Below are positions 9,815-19,502 of a DNA stretch of 64,000 bases, piece by piece; positions within the stretch are counted from its first letter, which is position 1; every line of letters starts with the position of its first letter. The translations under genes and the position numbers were made by a program. The notes under the pieces are model-generated. The model was not told where the DNA came from and made no database searches. It saw only the letters and a program-made list of their open reading frames with translations. Location of the stretch: contig WGLV01000011.1 in assembly GCA_016125385.1 (NCBI GenBank), positions 124,001-188,000 of the forward strand, read 5' to 3'. This DNA is from a bacterium (GTDB lineage: Bacteria > Hinthialibacterota > Hinthialibacteria > Hinthialibacterales > Hinthialibacteraceae).

Positions 9815-12034
9815 TTATTCATGTGACGCGGGGCGGAGCAGCATGAACTGATCCGCCAGGATGTGGCCCCACGATCCGGATGCGTCGTCGAAAATTTCCA
9901 GCCGCAGGCTCCGCCCGCTGTACGGCGTAAGGTCGAACAGCACCGGCGAGAGGTGTTCCTGATAATCGCCGTTCCACGTTTGAATGACGCCGCTTTCGTC
10001 CATGAGCCGCACGCCGGTTTCCGCTGAGCCGCCCCCGCCGATCAGAAACAGCAGGCGTTGTCCCTTTTCGGCGGTAAACTCGGGGGAGCGCGCGGCGCCG
10101 TGAGGATCGTCGCCCGCGATCGCGTCGTACGTATTGATCAACCCTTCACCCAGCCAGCCGCTGACGGGCAGCTGCGGACCGTCAGCGCCGCGTTTGGGCT
10201 GATTTGCCATCGCGCCGCCTTCATACGTCCATCCGTCACCACCCGCGTCGAACGAACCCAGGCTGGAGACAAAATGGTAATTTTTTTCGTAAATCGTCAA
10301 CACGTACCCTTCATAGAGTAATTCAAACGAATCGACGCGGGCGATCTTTAAGCCGCCGCGCTCGTCGAAAGGAATCTCTTTCAACACTTCGTGCCGAAGA
10401 CCGCCGGGACTCAACATTCCGTCGATGTCGACGTCGATATAGTAGTGCAGACAGGCGCCGCGCGCGTAATCGAGAATGGAACGTTTTTCTTTCACGGCGT
10501 TATAAGCCGCGTCGTTGGCGAGGCCGTCGAGATTCACCACCTGTCCCGGTAGAAAAAAGCCCAACAATCCCGCGTTATAGGAACCTATTTTCGCCGCGCG
10601 TGAGAGTCTCAATTCATCATGAACGGCGATCGCGGCGGCGGCGATTTTGTGGCTCCATTGATTGAGATCAAGTTTGAGTTCGGTATACGGCGTGAATGGC
10701 GTATACGTTGCGATGGCGAAAACGGCGGCGAGTGAAGCGGCGATCCATGAGAGAACGCGTCCGCGTCGTTCTTCGATGCGCGAGATGCCGGGAGCGGCGA
10801 ATCGCATCGCTTCACCGGCGAAAAAAGCAAGAGTTATGGGAACCAGTAACGGAAAGTCGAAGAGATACCATGTGAAATAATATGCTTCGCTCTTGATGAG
10901 CAGCGGAGTGAATAACGCGCCCAGCGCCGAGGCGGACAACAGCGTTACGAGAAGCCCGACTCGTGGCCTCTCGCGGCGACGGATGAACGCAATCACATTG
11001 AAGACGAGCGCCAATACGCCCACGCCTGCCGTCAGACAAAGCAGAATGAAATGCGGCCCCACTGTGGCGGGCGCTCCGTGGTCAAGCCAGCCCTCTCGCT
11101 GCAGGATGTAATGAAACGGCGTGGGCAAGCCCAAGGCAAACCGGATGGATTGATCGAGATAACCAAAGATCAGCGCCAGCGTGCCGGGCAGATGAACGAT
11201 GTTTTTAGTCACATTTTCCCACGAGTAAATCGCCGCCTTTACCGATCCGGACGTCGGCAGCAGACGGCCAAACGCGAAATACGCATAGCTGAACCAGGCG
11301 GCGAGAGGCAAAGCGAACGCGGGCAGTGCGGCGCGGAGATCGAGCGCTTTTTTTCGGATCAGGTAAATCGAGAGGAAGAAAACCAGCAGAAAACTGCTGG
11401 GCAGAATGCGGCACAAGATCAGCCCCGCCGACAATAAACCGATCGCCGCCGACGTAAACGCTTGAGGCTGCCCGCGCATGAGCGCGCGTTGCGAAAGCAG
11501 GATCAGCGCCGCGAGAATCAGGCACGCCAGCGCGTTTTCTTTCGCGGTGGTGAAAGCCAGAAACGCGGGGACGTTGAGCATGAACAGCAAAAAAGCGCAT
11601 AACCCGGCGGATTCTTTCACTCGCGTTTCCGCCCGATCGAAATGCTCCCGTGCGATGTGGTACGCAATCCAGCCCGTCGCGCAAAACAGAGAGGCGTTAA
11701 AGAACAGCGCTCCTCTCAAGAAGCCGTGCAGGTTGTTAAACAGAAAAGCCAAAGCCGCCAGCGCCAGCATATAAAGCGGTTGAAAGCCATACGCCGGATT
11801 ATAACCGTCGAAAGTGAAGATGTGCTTCGTTTTCAGTTGAAACGCGGGAACGATGTAATAAAACGAATCGTCGGTGATCGACAGCGCGAGCATGTGAATT
11901 TCACTCTGCATAAAACGCTGCCAGCCGATCGTCAGGATGACCAGACACGCCGCCGCGATCGCCCATCCTCCGTGGAAGGCGGAGCGCGACAGGGGCGGCG
12001 TTTGATGATGGTTTATTTCTTCGTCTCTGGTCAT
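9815..12034 (-). CDS. GT-C-type multipass membrane protein
   Basis: A 739-residue inner-membrane protein. After a short cytoplasmic tail it has about ten to twelve hydrophobic segments (residues about 25-450) and then a soluble, probably periplasmic, domain of about 280 residues. In the first extracytoplasmic loop, SITDDSFYYIVPAF has the acidic pair followed by aromatics that is typical of GT-C glycosyltransferases using lipid-linked sugars. This supports a glycosyltransferase role but does not prove it. The C-terminal region has the look of a beta-sandwich binding module (GEGLINTYDAIAGDD, LRLEIFDDASGSWGHILADQF). It lies 9 bases downstream of the sulfatase gene on the same strand, so the two are probably co-transcribed. 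Acceptor and sugar are unknown. Confidence 0.65.
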   Translation of the reverse strand: MTRDEEINHHQTPPLSRSAFHGGWAIAAACLVILTIGWQRFMQSEIHMLALSITDDSFYYIVPAFQLKTKHIFTFDGYNPAYGFQPLYMLALAALAFLFNNLHGFLRGALFFNASLFCATGWIAYHIAREHFDRAETRVKESAGLCAFLLFMLNVPAFLAFTTAKENALACLILAALILLSQRALMRGQPQAFTSAAIGLLSAGLILCRILPSSFLLVFFLSIYLIRKKALDLRAALPAFALPLAAWFSYAYFAFGRLLPTSGSVKAAIYSWENVTKNIVHLPGTLALIFGYLDQSIRFALGLPTPFHYILQREGWLDHGAPATVGPHFILLCLTAGVGVLALVFNVIAFIRRRERPRVGLLVTLLSASALGALFTPLLIKSEAYYFTWYLFDFPLLVPITLAFFAGEAMRFAAPGISRIEERRGRVLSWIAASLAAVFAIATYTPFTPYTELKLDLNQWSHKIAAAAIAVHDELRLSRAAKIGSYNAGLLGFFLPGQVVNLDGLANDAAYNAVKEKRSILDYARGACLHYYIDVDIDGMLSPGGLRHEVLKEIPFDERGGLKIARVDSFELLYEGYVLTIYEKNYHFVSSLGSFDAGGDGWTYEGGAMANQPKRGADGPQLPVSGWLGEGLINTYDAIAGDDPHGAARSPEFTAEKGQRLLFLIGGGGSAETGVRLMDESGVIQTWNGDYQEHLSPVLFDLTPYSGRSLRLEIFDDASGSWGHILADQFMLLRPASHE

Positions 12035-12043
12035 GGCTTCTGT

Positions 12044-13453
12044 TTATCGCCGGGTTGAGCCGGGCGGCGTGATCGCCTCGATCCATTCCGCCCGCCGGCC
12101 GCGCATTGATTCCATACGGTTTTGCTGACCGGCGTCGCCGGCGAGATTGTTGATCTCGTATGGATCGTTGCGCAGGTCGAACAGCTGTTCGTAGTGTTCG
12201 TCAGGGTAGTTGACGTATTTCCAGTCACGCGTGCGAACCCCGTCCGAATAGGCGATTCGGCCGTCCGCCGTGAAGGGGTGATCGTAAAACCAGTCCCGCC
12301 GCCAGTCACGCGCTTCGCCGTCCAGCAGGGGCAGCATCGAGCGTCCCTGCATTCTCCGGGGAGTCTCCACGCCCGCCAGATCGAGCAGCGTGGGCGCAAC
12401 GTCGATATTTAACGTCATCTCATCAATGCGCTTGCCATTTAACGAGCGCCGGGGATCAAAGACGATCAGCGGCGTGCGGATCGATTCCTCATACATCAGC
12501 CACTTGCCGGCCAGGCCGTGCTCACCGAGAAAGAATCCGTTGTCGGAGGTGAATATCACCACGGTGTTATCGGCCAGCCCGCCTTCGTCGAGCGTTTTCA
12601 TGACTCGCGCCAGCATCCGATCGACGCCGGTGATCAACCGAAAATAGCCTTTGACGGAATGCTGATACAACTCGGGAGTTGAGAAACGATCAACCCATCG
12701 TTTCACTCCTTCGGTTTTGGGATCGCGCAGAAAATCGGGCAGCGCTTCAAAATATTCCGGCGCCGCCGTCTTTGGTTTTTCAATCTCCACGTTTTTGTAC
12801 AGATCGGCGAGCGCGGGGTCGAATCGAAATGGATTGGGCTGGCCATCGAGCACATGCGGCGCCTTGGTGCTGATCGCCAGACAGAAGGGTTGGTTTTTCG
12901 ATGTCCCATCAAGAAACTTCAGCGCGCCGTCGCCCATCATCGAAGTCAGGTGCCGTGCTTCTCCATCGACTTCATGCTCGTAAAATCCCTGTCCTGAAAA
13001 ACCGTCGAAAAAGTCGTATTCATCTTTTGGCAATTCGCCGCCCAGTCCCCATTTTCCGATAAACCCGGTCCGGTATCCGGCCCCGCGCAGCAGGGCGGGG
13101 TAGGTAAATTGAAATTGCTCGGCGGACAGTGGTTGCGCGAACGAATCGATTCCATGCGCGCGGGTGTGCTGCCCCGTCAGGATCGATGCGCGGCTGGTCA
13201 TGCAGATCGAGGTCGAGCAGAAATTTTGGGTGAACAGGGCGCCGCGCCGCGCCAGGTCATCCATGACAGGCGTCTGCAGAACGGGATGTCCCATGCAGCC
13301 CATCGCGTCCCAGCGCTGGTCGTCAGTCAAAACCAGCAGCAGATTTGGTCGCGGTTTAGAATCGGGCGCGGCGAAAACGTGCGGCGCGCCGGCGGCGGCC
13401 GTTATGGCGGCGCCTTGTTGAATGAAGCGTCGCCTGGTGATGGTTTGAGTCAT
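12044..13453 (-). CDS. Tat-exported type I sulfatase
   Basis: A 469-residue arylsulfatase-family enzyme. The start at 13453 follows GGGGGAG at ideal spacing; the ATG six codons upstream overlaps that Shine-Dalgarno sequence and is unlikely. The N-terminus carries a twin-arginine signal (TRRRFIQQG, ending near VFAA). [10 protein letters not shown] provides the metal-binding aspartates. The formylglycine motif is [11 protein letters not shown] with the modifiable Cys at about residue 84; Thr stands where Pro or Ala is usual. [18 protein letters not shown] is the second sulfatase signature. Such enzymes hydrolyse sulfate esters on glycans in the periplasm after a formylglycine-generating enzyme converts the Cys. 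The proximity of a fucosidase suggests sulfated fucan-like substrates. Confidence 0.93.
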   Translation of the reverse strand: MTQTITRRRFIQQGAAITAAAGAPHVFAAPDSKPRPNLLLVLTDDQRWDAMGCMGHPVLQTPVMDDLARRGALFTQNFCSTSICMTSRASILTGQHTRAHGIDSFAQPLSAEQFQFTYPALLRGAGYRTGFIGKWGLGGELPKDEYDFFDGFSGQGFYEHEVDGEARHLTSMMGDGALKFLDGTSKNQPFCLAISTKAPHVLDGQPNPFRFDPALADLYKNVEIEKPKTAAPEYFEALPDFLRDPKTEGVKRWVDRFSTPELYQHSVKGYFRLITGVDRMLARVMKTLDEGGLADNTVVIFTSDNGFFLGEHGLAGKWLMYEESIRTPLIVFDPRRSLNGKRIDEMTLNIDVAPTLLDLAGVETPRRMQGRSMLPLLDGEARDWRRDWFYDHPFTADGRIAYSDGVRTRDWKYVNYPDEHYEQLFDLRNDPYEINNLAGDAGQQNRMESMRGRRAEWIEAITPPGSTRR

Positions 13454-13826
13454 TTTGTTCTCCCCCTTCAAAGCGATTGATGTCAGGCGAAGAAATACGC
13501 CAAAAAGCTTGCTTTCAAAATTCGTATTTATGTTGAATTATACGGATTTGTTAAGTAAATGCTTGATTTAATACGACATTGTGGTGAATGAGAGATAGAT
13601 GTTTTTTTATCGATCAAAATTACACAAAAAGTCAAGCGCCACGCTTCCCTCATGGGTAAGGCTTCCTCATAATAGACGATGTTGCGTCCACGCGCTCTTT
13701 GTTTATCACTGCAGCGCCCGGATGTACACGCTACGCGAACGCTCTGGTTGCGTTTCAGCCATCCGATAGCGCAACGCGGTATGAAGACAACTTTCGCGCA
13801 CTCGCGCGAACAGGGGGTGCATCGTA
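13454..13826. other. Divergent sulfatase/pntAA intergenic region
   Basis: 373 bases without a gene. The part from about 13500 to 13640 is AT-rich and probably holds promoters for both divergent operons, but no box pair is convincing. A perfect 7-bp stem (TTCGCGC/GCGCGAA, 4-base loop) occupies 13793-13810, just before the ribosome binding site (AGGGGGT) of pntAA, and could affect its translation. Confidence 0.4.
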
Positions 13827-15029
13827 ATGAATGACGAAAAACGCGCCGTAACCGTCGGGGTCCCCAAAGAGACGTTTCCCGGTGAGCGGCGGGTCGCGAT
13901 TACGCCGGACGTCGTTCCCTCCTTACTGAAAAAAGGGATTCACGTTCTGATCGAATCGGGCGCGGGTGTTTCCGCCGGGTTCCCCGATGAGGAATACCGC
14001 GAGAAAGAGGCGGCGATCGCCGGCTCGCGCGCCGAAGTTTTTGAAAAAGCCGAAATCATCGCTCAGGTTCGCGGTCTTGGCGCCAACCTTGAAGCGGGCC
14101 GGGCCGATCTGGAGCTCATTCAGAGCCGCCACTCGTTGATCGCCTCTATCGATCCGCTGGGCGAGCCCGGCGCGGCGAGCGATCTGGCGAAGAGCGGAGC
14201 CACCGCCTTTTCGCTGGAGCTCATGCCGCGCATCACCCGCGCGCAGAGCATGGATATTCTCTCCTCCATGGCGACCGTTTCCGGATACAAGGCGGTGTTG
14301 CTCGCCGCCAATCATCTGCCCAAGATGTTTCCCATGATGATGACCGCCGCCGGTACGGTGACGCCCGCCAAGGTGTTTATCATCGGCGCCGGCGTGGCGG
14401 GGCTGCAAGCCATCGCCACCGCCAGAAAACTGGGCTCGGTGGTCGAGGCCTACGACGTTCGCCCCGCCGTGAAAGAACAGATCGAGAGCCTTGGCGCCGC
14501 GTTCGTTCAGTTTGATCTTGAAACCGAAGGCGCGGAAGACAAGGGCGGCTACGCGAAAGAACAAAGCGCTGAATTCATCAAAAAACAACAGGCGATGATG
14601 AAAGACGTCATCGCCCGAAACGACGTCGTCATCACCACCGCGCTCATCCCGGGTAAAAAGGCGCCCATTCTCGTCACTCGAGAAATGGTTGAAGCGATGA
14701 GGCCGGGTTCGGTGATCGTCGATCTCGCCGCCGAGCGCGGCGGCAACTGTGAAGCGACCGTCTCCGGCGAAGTGGTGGAGGATCACGGCGTCACCGTGAT
14801 TGGTCTGCTGAATCTGCCGTCCACCATTCCCTATCACGCCAGCCGCATGTTCGCCAAAAACGTGACGACGTACCTGCTTCATCTCGTCAAGGACGGCGCG
14901 CTGCGAATCGACCTCAATGATGAAATCACTCGCGAGACCCTGGTGGCGCGCGGCGGAGACGTGGTTCACGCCCGCCTGCGCGGATTACTCGGGCTGCCGG
15001 TTGAAAACCAGGAAGGGGGCCAGTCCTGA
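13827..15029 (+). CDS. pntAA: NAD(P) transhydrogenase subunit alpha part 1
   Basis: A 400-residue soluble NAD(H)-binding component (domain I) of the proton-translocating transhydrogenase. The opening VGVPKETFPGERRVAITPD is the alanine-dehydrogenase/PNT N-terminal signature. The Rossmann motif GAGVAGLQAIATARKLG lies near residue 190, followed by the YDVRP segment typical of domain I. AGGGGGT precedes the ATG. In this split form, as in Rhodospirillum, domain I is a separate polypeptide. The gene overlaps pntAB by one base (TGATG). With PntAB and PntB it uses the proton gradient to drive hydride transfer from NADH to NADP+. Confidence 0.95.
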   Translation: MNDEKRAVTVGVPKETFPGERRVAITPDVVPSLLKKGIHVLIESGAGVSAGFPDEEYREKEAAIAGSRAEVFEKAEIIAQVRGLGANLEAGRADLELIQSRHSLIASIDPLGEPGAASDLAKSGATAFSLELMPRITRAQSMDILSSMATVSGYKAVLLAANHLPKMFPMMMTAAGTVTPAKVFIIGAGVAGLQAIATARKLGSVVEAYDVRPAVKEQIESLGAAFVQFDLETEGAEDKGGYAKEQSAEFIKKQQAMMKDVIARNDVVITTALIPGKKAPILVTREMVEAMRPGSVIVDLAAERGGNCEATVSGEVVEDHGVTVIGLLNLPSTIPYHASRMFAKNVTTYLLHLVKDGALRIDLNDEITRETLVARGGDVVHARLRGLLGLPVENQEGGQS

Positions 15030-15310
15030 TGGATACGTTCGTCGCCGCTTTAACGATTTTCGTATTGGCTATCTACGTCGGATTCGAAATCATCACCAAG
15101 GTGCCGCCCACGCTGCACACGCCCTTGATGTCGGGTTCGAACGCCATTTCGGGCATCACCCTGATCGGCGCGATTCTCTCGGCCGGCGTCAAGATGAACT
15201 GGCTCACCACCACGCTGGGCTTCATCGCCGTGGTGTTCGCCATGATCAACGTGGTCGGCGGATTCTTCGTCACCCACCGCATGCTTGAGATGTTCAAGCG
15301 TAAAGACTGA
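15029..15310 (+). CDS. pntAB: NAD(P) transhydrogenase subunit alpha part 2
   Basis: A 93-residue membrane subunit with three hydrophobic segments (residues about 4-24, 38-58, 63-85). KVPPTLHTPLMSGSNAISGITLIGA is the diagnostic sequence of the PntAB part of domain II, which with the PntB membrane half forms the proton channel. Translationally coupled to pntAA through TGATG; 73 bases separate it from pntB. Confidence 0.95.
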   Translation: MDTFVAALTIFVLAIYVGFEIITKVPPTLHTPLMSGSNAISGITLIGAILSAGVKMNWLTTTLGFIAVVFAMINVVGGFFVTHRMLEMFKRKD

Positions 15311-15383
15311 CGCCGCCGCGGCCGCGCCGCGGTGAAATCAGGGAGCGAAACGTTCAACACAGACCACGGATCGGGAATCCATT

Positions 15384-16763
15384 ATGATAAGTCAATCATT
15401 CATTAACCTCGCCTATCTGGCGGCTTCCATCCTGTTCATTCAAGGCCTCATTGGCCTTTGCCATCCACGTACCGCCGTGCGCGGAAACCTGCTCGGCGCG
15501 CTGGGCATGCTCATCGCCATCGTGGTGACCATGCTCGATCAGAAGATCATCAGTTACGACGTAATCATCGCCGGTATGATTGTGGGGTCCATCATCGGGT
15601 GGATTCTCGCGGTCAAGATTCAGATGACCGCCATGCCTCAACTGGTCGCTCTGTTTAACGGCTTTGGCGGCGGCGCGTCCATTCTGGTCGCGGGCGCCGC
15701 GCTGATCGAGGAGCCATCTCCCGATCTGCAGATGACCATCGCCACCGCCCTGTCGGGTTTCATTGGCGCCATCACCTTCTGGGGCAGCCTGATCGCCTTC
15801 GCCAAGCTGCAGGAGTTGATCAAAGGCGCGCCAATCCGCTTCCCCGGCATGCAGACGCTGAACGCGCTGCTCGCGATCGCCTGCATCGTGTTGTGCGCGC
15901 TGGTCGCCGTTTATCCCGACCAGATGATTTATTACTGGCTGTTGTCGCTGCTCGCCTCGATACTCGGCGTGACCGCGGTCATCCCCATCGGCGGCGCCGA
16001 CATGCCGGTGGTTATCTCGTTTTTGAACGCCTGTTCGGGCCTGGCCGCTGCGGCCACCGGCTTCGTGCTCAATAACAACGTGCTGATCATTTCCGGTTCG
16101 CTGGTCGGCGCTTCGGGCGTGATTCTCTCGGTTATTATGTGCAAGGCGATGAACCGCTCGATTCTCAACGTCTTCTTCGTCGGCATGGGCGACTCGGCGC
16201 CGGCGCTGGGGCGCGACGAATTTTACGAAGGTAAGGTCAAGGCGACTTCCGCTGAAGAAATCGCCATGCTGATGGACGGCGTTCGCCGCGTGGTCATCGT
16301 CCCCGGTTACGGTCTGGCTGTGGCGCAGGCTCAACACGCCGTGCGCGATCTGACCAACCTGCTTGAAGCGCATGGCGCCGAGGTTGAATTCGCCATTCAC
16401 CCGGTCGCGGGGCGCATGCCCGGTCACATGAACGTTTTGCTGGCTGAAGCCGACATCCCTTACGACAAACTCAAGGAGATGGACGAGATCAACCCCAGCT
16501 TCGCCAACACCGATATCACGCTGGTGATCGGCGCTAACGACGTCGTCAACCCGCTGGCCCGCACCGATCCGAACAGCCCGATCGCCGGCATGCCGATTCT
16601 CGACGTGGATAAGTCGAAGACGGTGATCGTGGTTAAACGCAGCCTGAGCCCCGGCTTCGCGGGCCTGCATAACCCGCTCTTCAAACTCGACAATACGCTG
16701 ATGTATTTCGCCGACGGCAAGAAGGCGATACTCGATCTGGTCGCCGCGTATAAGGAACTGTAA
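15384..16763 (+). CDS. pntB: NAD(P) transhydrogenase subunit beta
   Basis: A 459-residue subunit. The N-terminal half (to about residue 260) has eight or nine membrane helices of domain II, including the VALFNGFGGGAS loop. The C-terminal half is the NADP(H)-binding domain III, with VIVPGYGLAVAQAQ, HPVAGRMPGHMNVLL and GANDVVNPLARTDP, all standard family signatures. It completes the three-gene operon and is followed directly by a strong terminator. The enzyme sits in the inner membrane and supplies NADPH for biosynthesis and redox defence. Confidence 0.96.
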   Translation: MISQSFINLAYLAASILFIQGLIGLCHPRTAVRGNLLGALGMLIAIVVTMLDQKIISYDVIIAGMIVGSIIGWILAVKIQMTAMPQLVALFNGFGGGASILVAGAALIEEPSPDLQMTIATALSGFIGAITFWGSLIAFAKLQELIKGAPIRFPGMQTLNALLAIACIVLCALVAVYPDQMIYYWLLSLLASILGVTAVIPIGGADMPVVISFLNACSGLAAAATGFVLNNNVLIISGSLVGASGVILSVIMCKAMNRSILNVFFVGMGDSAPALGRDEFYEGKVKATSAEEIAMLMDGVRRVVIVPGYGLAVAQAQHAVRDLTNLLEAHGAEVEFAIHPVAGRMPGHMNVLLAEADIPYDKLKEMDEINPSFANTDITLVIGANDVVNPLARTDPNSPIAGMPILDVDKSKTVIVVKRSLSPGFAGLHNPLFKLDNTLMYFADGKKAILDLVAAYKEL

Positions 16764-16786
16764 GCGATCGTCTCTTGTGTATGACG

Positions 16787-16823
16787 AAACGCTCCGCTGG
16801 ATTCACCCGGCGGGGCGTTTTTT
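16787..16823 (+). terminator. Rho-independent terminator of the pnt operon
   Basis: A 14-bp stem (two G-T wobbles) from 16787-16800 pairs with 16807-16820 around a 6-base loop, followed by six Ts. It begins 23 bases after the pntB stop. The arms are AAACGCTCCGCTGG and CCGGCGGGGCGTTT. Confidence 0.9.
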
Positions 16824-16945
16824 ATTATGACGCTCATGTGTAAGAAATCTGAAAACAGTTACGACGAATCAAACAGGTTTATCATCGCGGGATGGAATAC
16901 GATACAATAATTCAAACGGAGCGAATTTTTCGATCGGGAGCCAGA

Positions 16946-17911
16946 ATGAATTCATTTGACGCGAAAGTCATGGAAATCGCCGGCGAGCCCCTGCACGGCG
17001 ACGGCATCTCCACCTTTCAGGTGAACGTGGGCCTGAAATGCAACCTGGCCTGTCTGCATTGCCACGTGAAATCCTCACCGCGCCGCAAGGAAATGATGAC
17101 GTGGGAAACGATGCGTCTGGTGATCGGCGCCGCCCGGCGCTCCGGCGCCAGATTAGTCGATATCACCGGCGGCGCGCCTGAAATGCACCCCCGTCTGCGT
17201 GACTTCATCGTTGAATTGCGCGGGCATGGTTTCGACGTCATGGTGCGCACCAATCTGACCATCCTGCTGGAAGAAGGCTACGATGATTTCCCCGCGTTTT
17301 TCCGCGCGCACCAGGTAAAACTGGTCGCCTCCATGCCCTGTTATCTGAAGGAAAACGTTGACGGTCAACGCGGCGCCGGCGTGTATGACGCCAGCGTGGA
17401 AGCGCTGCGCCATCTCAATAAAGAAGGCTATGGCGTCGATGAAGCGTTGCCGCTCGATCTGGTTTACAACCCCGGCGGGCCCAGCCTGCCCCCCGCGCAA
17501 CAGGCGCTTGAGGCCGATTACCAGCGTGAACTGAATAACCGATTCGGGATCTTTTTTACCCGTCTGCTTACCATTACCAATATGCCGATCGGCCGTTTTC
17601 AGATGGACCTGAGAAAACAGGGGCGGGACGGCGAATACATGGACCGGCTGACCGGCGCGTTCAATCCATCCACGCTGGATGGCCTGATGTGCCGCCGCCA
17701 GGTCAACGTTGATTGGGACGGGGTGATCTATGATTGCGACTTCAACCTCGCATTACGCCTGCCGGTCGATCATGGCGCGCCCTGTCATATTCGCGATTTT
17801 GATCCCGCTGCGCTGGCGCGCCGCAGAATCGTCACCGGGAGGCATTGTTTCGGTTGTACCGCCGGCGCCGGATCATCGTGTGGCGGAGCGCTGATCAAGC
17901 CCGGCGACTGA
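16946..17911 (+). CDS. arsS: ArsS-like radical SAM protein with Cys-rich DUF3641 tail
   Basis: A 321-residue protein. The start at 16946 follows GGGAGCC; the frame could extend to 16892 but without a ribosome site. Residues about 25-40 contain the radical SAM cluster motif CNLACLHCH, followed by DITGGAPEMHP, the GGxP-like SAM-binding strand. The C-terminal domain carries CRRQVNVDWDGVIYDCDFN and CFGCTAGAGSSCGGAL. This architecture is that of ArsS, the radical SAM enzyme implicated in arsenosugar synthesis; some relatives carry selenocysteine in the Cys-rich tail, but here all those positions read as cysteine. No ArsM methyltransferase is adjacent. It heads a four-gene unit with DUF547, TVP38 and flavoprotein genes. 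The family is clear; the arsenic role is inferred. Confidence 0.8.
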   Translation: MNSFDAKVMEIAGEPLHGDGISTFQVNVGLKCNLACLHCHVKSSPRRKEMMTWETMRLVIGAARRSGARLVDITGGAPEMHPRLRDFIVELRGHGFDVMVRTNLTILLEEGYDDFPAFFRAHQVKLVASMPCYLKENVDGQRGAGVYDASVEALRHLNKEGYGVDEALPLDLVYNPGGPSLPPAQQALEADYQRELNNRFGIFFTRLLTITNMPIGRFQMDLRKQGRDGEYMDRLTGAFNPSTLDGLMCRRQVNVDWDGVIYDCDFNLALRLPVDHGAPCHIRDFDPAALARRRIVTGRHCFGCTAGAGSSCGGALIKPGD

Positions 17912-17942
17912 TCGATTTTTTATCTCATTTCAGGAGTGTTGA

Positions 17943-18779
17943 ATGAAACTGAATTTGACGCCGATTCTGTATGGAGCCGCGATTCTTCTCATGGCGGCGA
18001 CGGTGAGCGCGGAGGAAAGTTCTCCGTCATTTTCGTATCGGCCCTACGCGCGCGTACTCGAACGTTTCGTTGACGATCACGGGCTGGTCGACTATGCGGC
18101 GCTCGCCAAAGACCCCGCCGATCTCGATGCGTTTCTGAAAGACGTGGCCGATCTGAAAAAGAAAACTTTCGACGCCGTGGCCGAAAAAGACCGGATCGCA
18201 TTCTGGATCAACGTGTATAACGCGTACACGTTGAAGACGGTGGTGAAACATTACCCCATCAAATCGACGCTGGTGGGTGGATTGATTCACCCCGGCGGCA
18301 GTATCCGCCAGATTTCCGGCGTGTGGGACAAACTCAAACATTCCGTCATGGGAAGAGAAATGACGCTCGACCAGATCGAACATGGAACCCTGCGCGCCGA
18401 ATATCACGAGCCGCGCATCCACTTCGCCATCAACTGCGCCAGCATGGGGTGTCCCAAACTGTTCGCGAAGCCGTACGTTGGAGATGAACTCGATCGCCAG
18501 CTTGACGAGCAGGTTCGCCGCTTTCTTCACACTCCCGAACAGTTCCAGTTCGATCGTGAGAACCGCACGCTGTCACTTTCCATGCTGCTCAAGTGGTACG
18601 CCGGCGATTTCGCCTCGTCTACTGATACCGGCCACTTTGATTACCTCGACGATCAGACGCGCGGCGTAATGAATTTTTTGTATCCTTACCTGAATGATGA
18701 ACAACAGGCCTTTCTGAAAAGCGTCCATGTGAAGGTCCGGTATCTCGATTATGACTGGTCGTTGAACGAACAATCATGA
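17943..18779 (+). CDS. Exported DUF547 protein
   Basis: A 278-residue protein with a signal peptide (MKLNLTPILYGAAILLMAATVSA). CAGGAGTG precedes the ATG. The DUF547 core is evident: DRIAFWINVYNAYTLKTVVKHYP, IRQISGVWDKLKHSVMG, MTLDQIEHGTLR, and FAINCASMGCPKL, whose two cysteines are conserved in the family. DUF547 has no established reaction; the His, Asn and Cys residues in these motifs suggest an enzyme or a thiol/metal-binding role in the periplasm. It lies 31 bases after the ArsS-like gene and overlaps the TVP38 gene by ATGA, which implies coupled translation and a shared function. Confidence 0.88.
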   Translation: MKLNLTPILYGAAILLMAATVSAEESSPSFSYRPYARVLERFVDDHGLVDYAALAKDPADLDAFLKDVADLKKKTFDAVAEKDRIAFWINVYNAYTLKTVVKHYPIKSTLVGGLIHPGGSIRQISGVWDKLKHSVMGREMTLDQIEHGTLRAEYHEPRIHFAINCASMGCPKLFAKPYVGDELDRQLDEQVRRFLHTPEQFQFDRENRTLSLSMLLKWYAGDFASSTDTGHFDYLDDQTRGVMNFLYPYLNDEQQAFLKSVHVKVRYLDYDWSLNEQS

Positions 18780-19486
18780 GTATTGAAAAGGGCCGCGCCG
18801 GGTTGATCAAACCGGTTCTGTTGATCGCCGGCGTCATCAGCCTGTTACTGCTGGCGCGGTTCAGCGGCGCGGGCGCCTGGCTAAGCGGTTTTCAGGATCG
18901 CATCCAGTCGCTGGGCCCGCTCGCCCCGGCGGCGTTCGTCGCGCTGTACGTCATCGCAACCGTCGCTTGCGTTCCCGGTACGGTGTTGACGCTGATGGCG
19001 GGAGCGTTGTTCGGCGCGGTGTGGGGCGTGGTCTGGGTCAGCGTGGGCTCGACGCTGGGCGCCGCAGCCTGTTTTTTAATCGCACGATACGCCGCGCGCG
19101 ATTCGGTCCACCGCTGGCTGGAGACCAATGATAAATTCGCCGCGCTGGACCGCATCACAGAGCGGGAGGGCGCCGTGATGGTGATCATTACGCGGCTTGT
19201 CCCCTTGTTTCCATTTAACCTGCTCAATTACGGTTTCGGCCTGACGCGCGTTTCGTTCGCGCCGTATCTCGGCTGGTCGTGGCTCTGTATGCTGCCCGGT
19301 ACGGTGATGTACGTCGCGGGCGCCGATGCGCTGACGCGTGGGCTTGCCGAAGGGCGGGCGCCCTGGCCGCTGATCGTGGTGATCGCGGCGCTGTTCGTGA
19401 TTCTGATGTATATCGGCGTCAGGGCGCGGCGCTATCTTATGTCTCGTGCGGCGGATTCCGCCGAGATCGATCCCCTATCCATGTGA
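18776..19486 (+). CDS. TVP38/TMEM64 (DedA-like) membrane protein
   Basis: A 236-residue inner-membrane protein with about six hydrophobic segments. CVPGTVLTLMAGALFGAVWGVVWVSVGSTLGA is the family core (SNARE-associated/VTT domain), and RLVPLFPFNLLNYGFGLTRVSFAPY is the second conserved block. VTT proteins are transporters or lipid scramblases of the DedA superfamily; several are encoded next to mercuric-reductase-like genes. Coupled to the DUF547 gene by ATGA and followed 16 bases later by the flavoprotein gene. Confidence 0.9.
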   Translation: MSIEKGRAGLIKPVLLIAGVISLLLLARFSGAGAWLSGFQDRIQSLGPLAPAAFVALYVIATVACVPGTVLTLMAGALFGAVWGVVWVSVGSTLGAAACFLIARYAARDSVHRWLETNDKFAALDRITEREGAVMVIITRLVPLFPFNLLNYGFGLTRVSFAPYLGWSWLCMLPGTVMYVAGADALTRGLAEGRAPWPLIVVIAALFVILMYIGVRARRYLMSRAADSAEIDPLSM

Positions 19487-19502
19487 TAAGAGAGGCGCCG
19501 GC

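Noticed and set aside
15396-16670. A 424-codon open frame antisense to pntB
   Set aside because: It is a shadow of a clear, full-length PntB with every family motif; the antisense product is rich in His, Asp and Gly and matches nothing.
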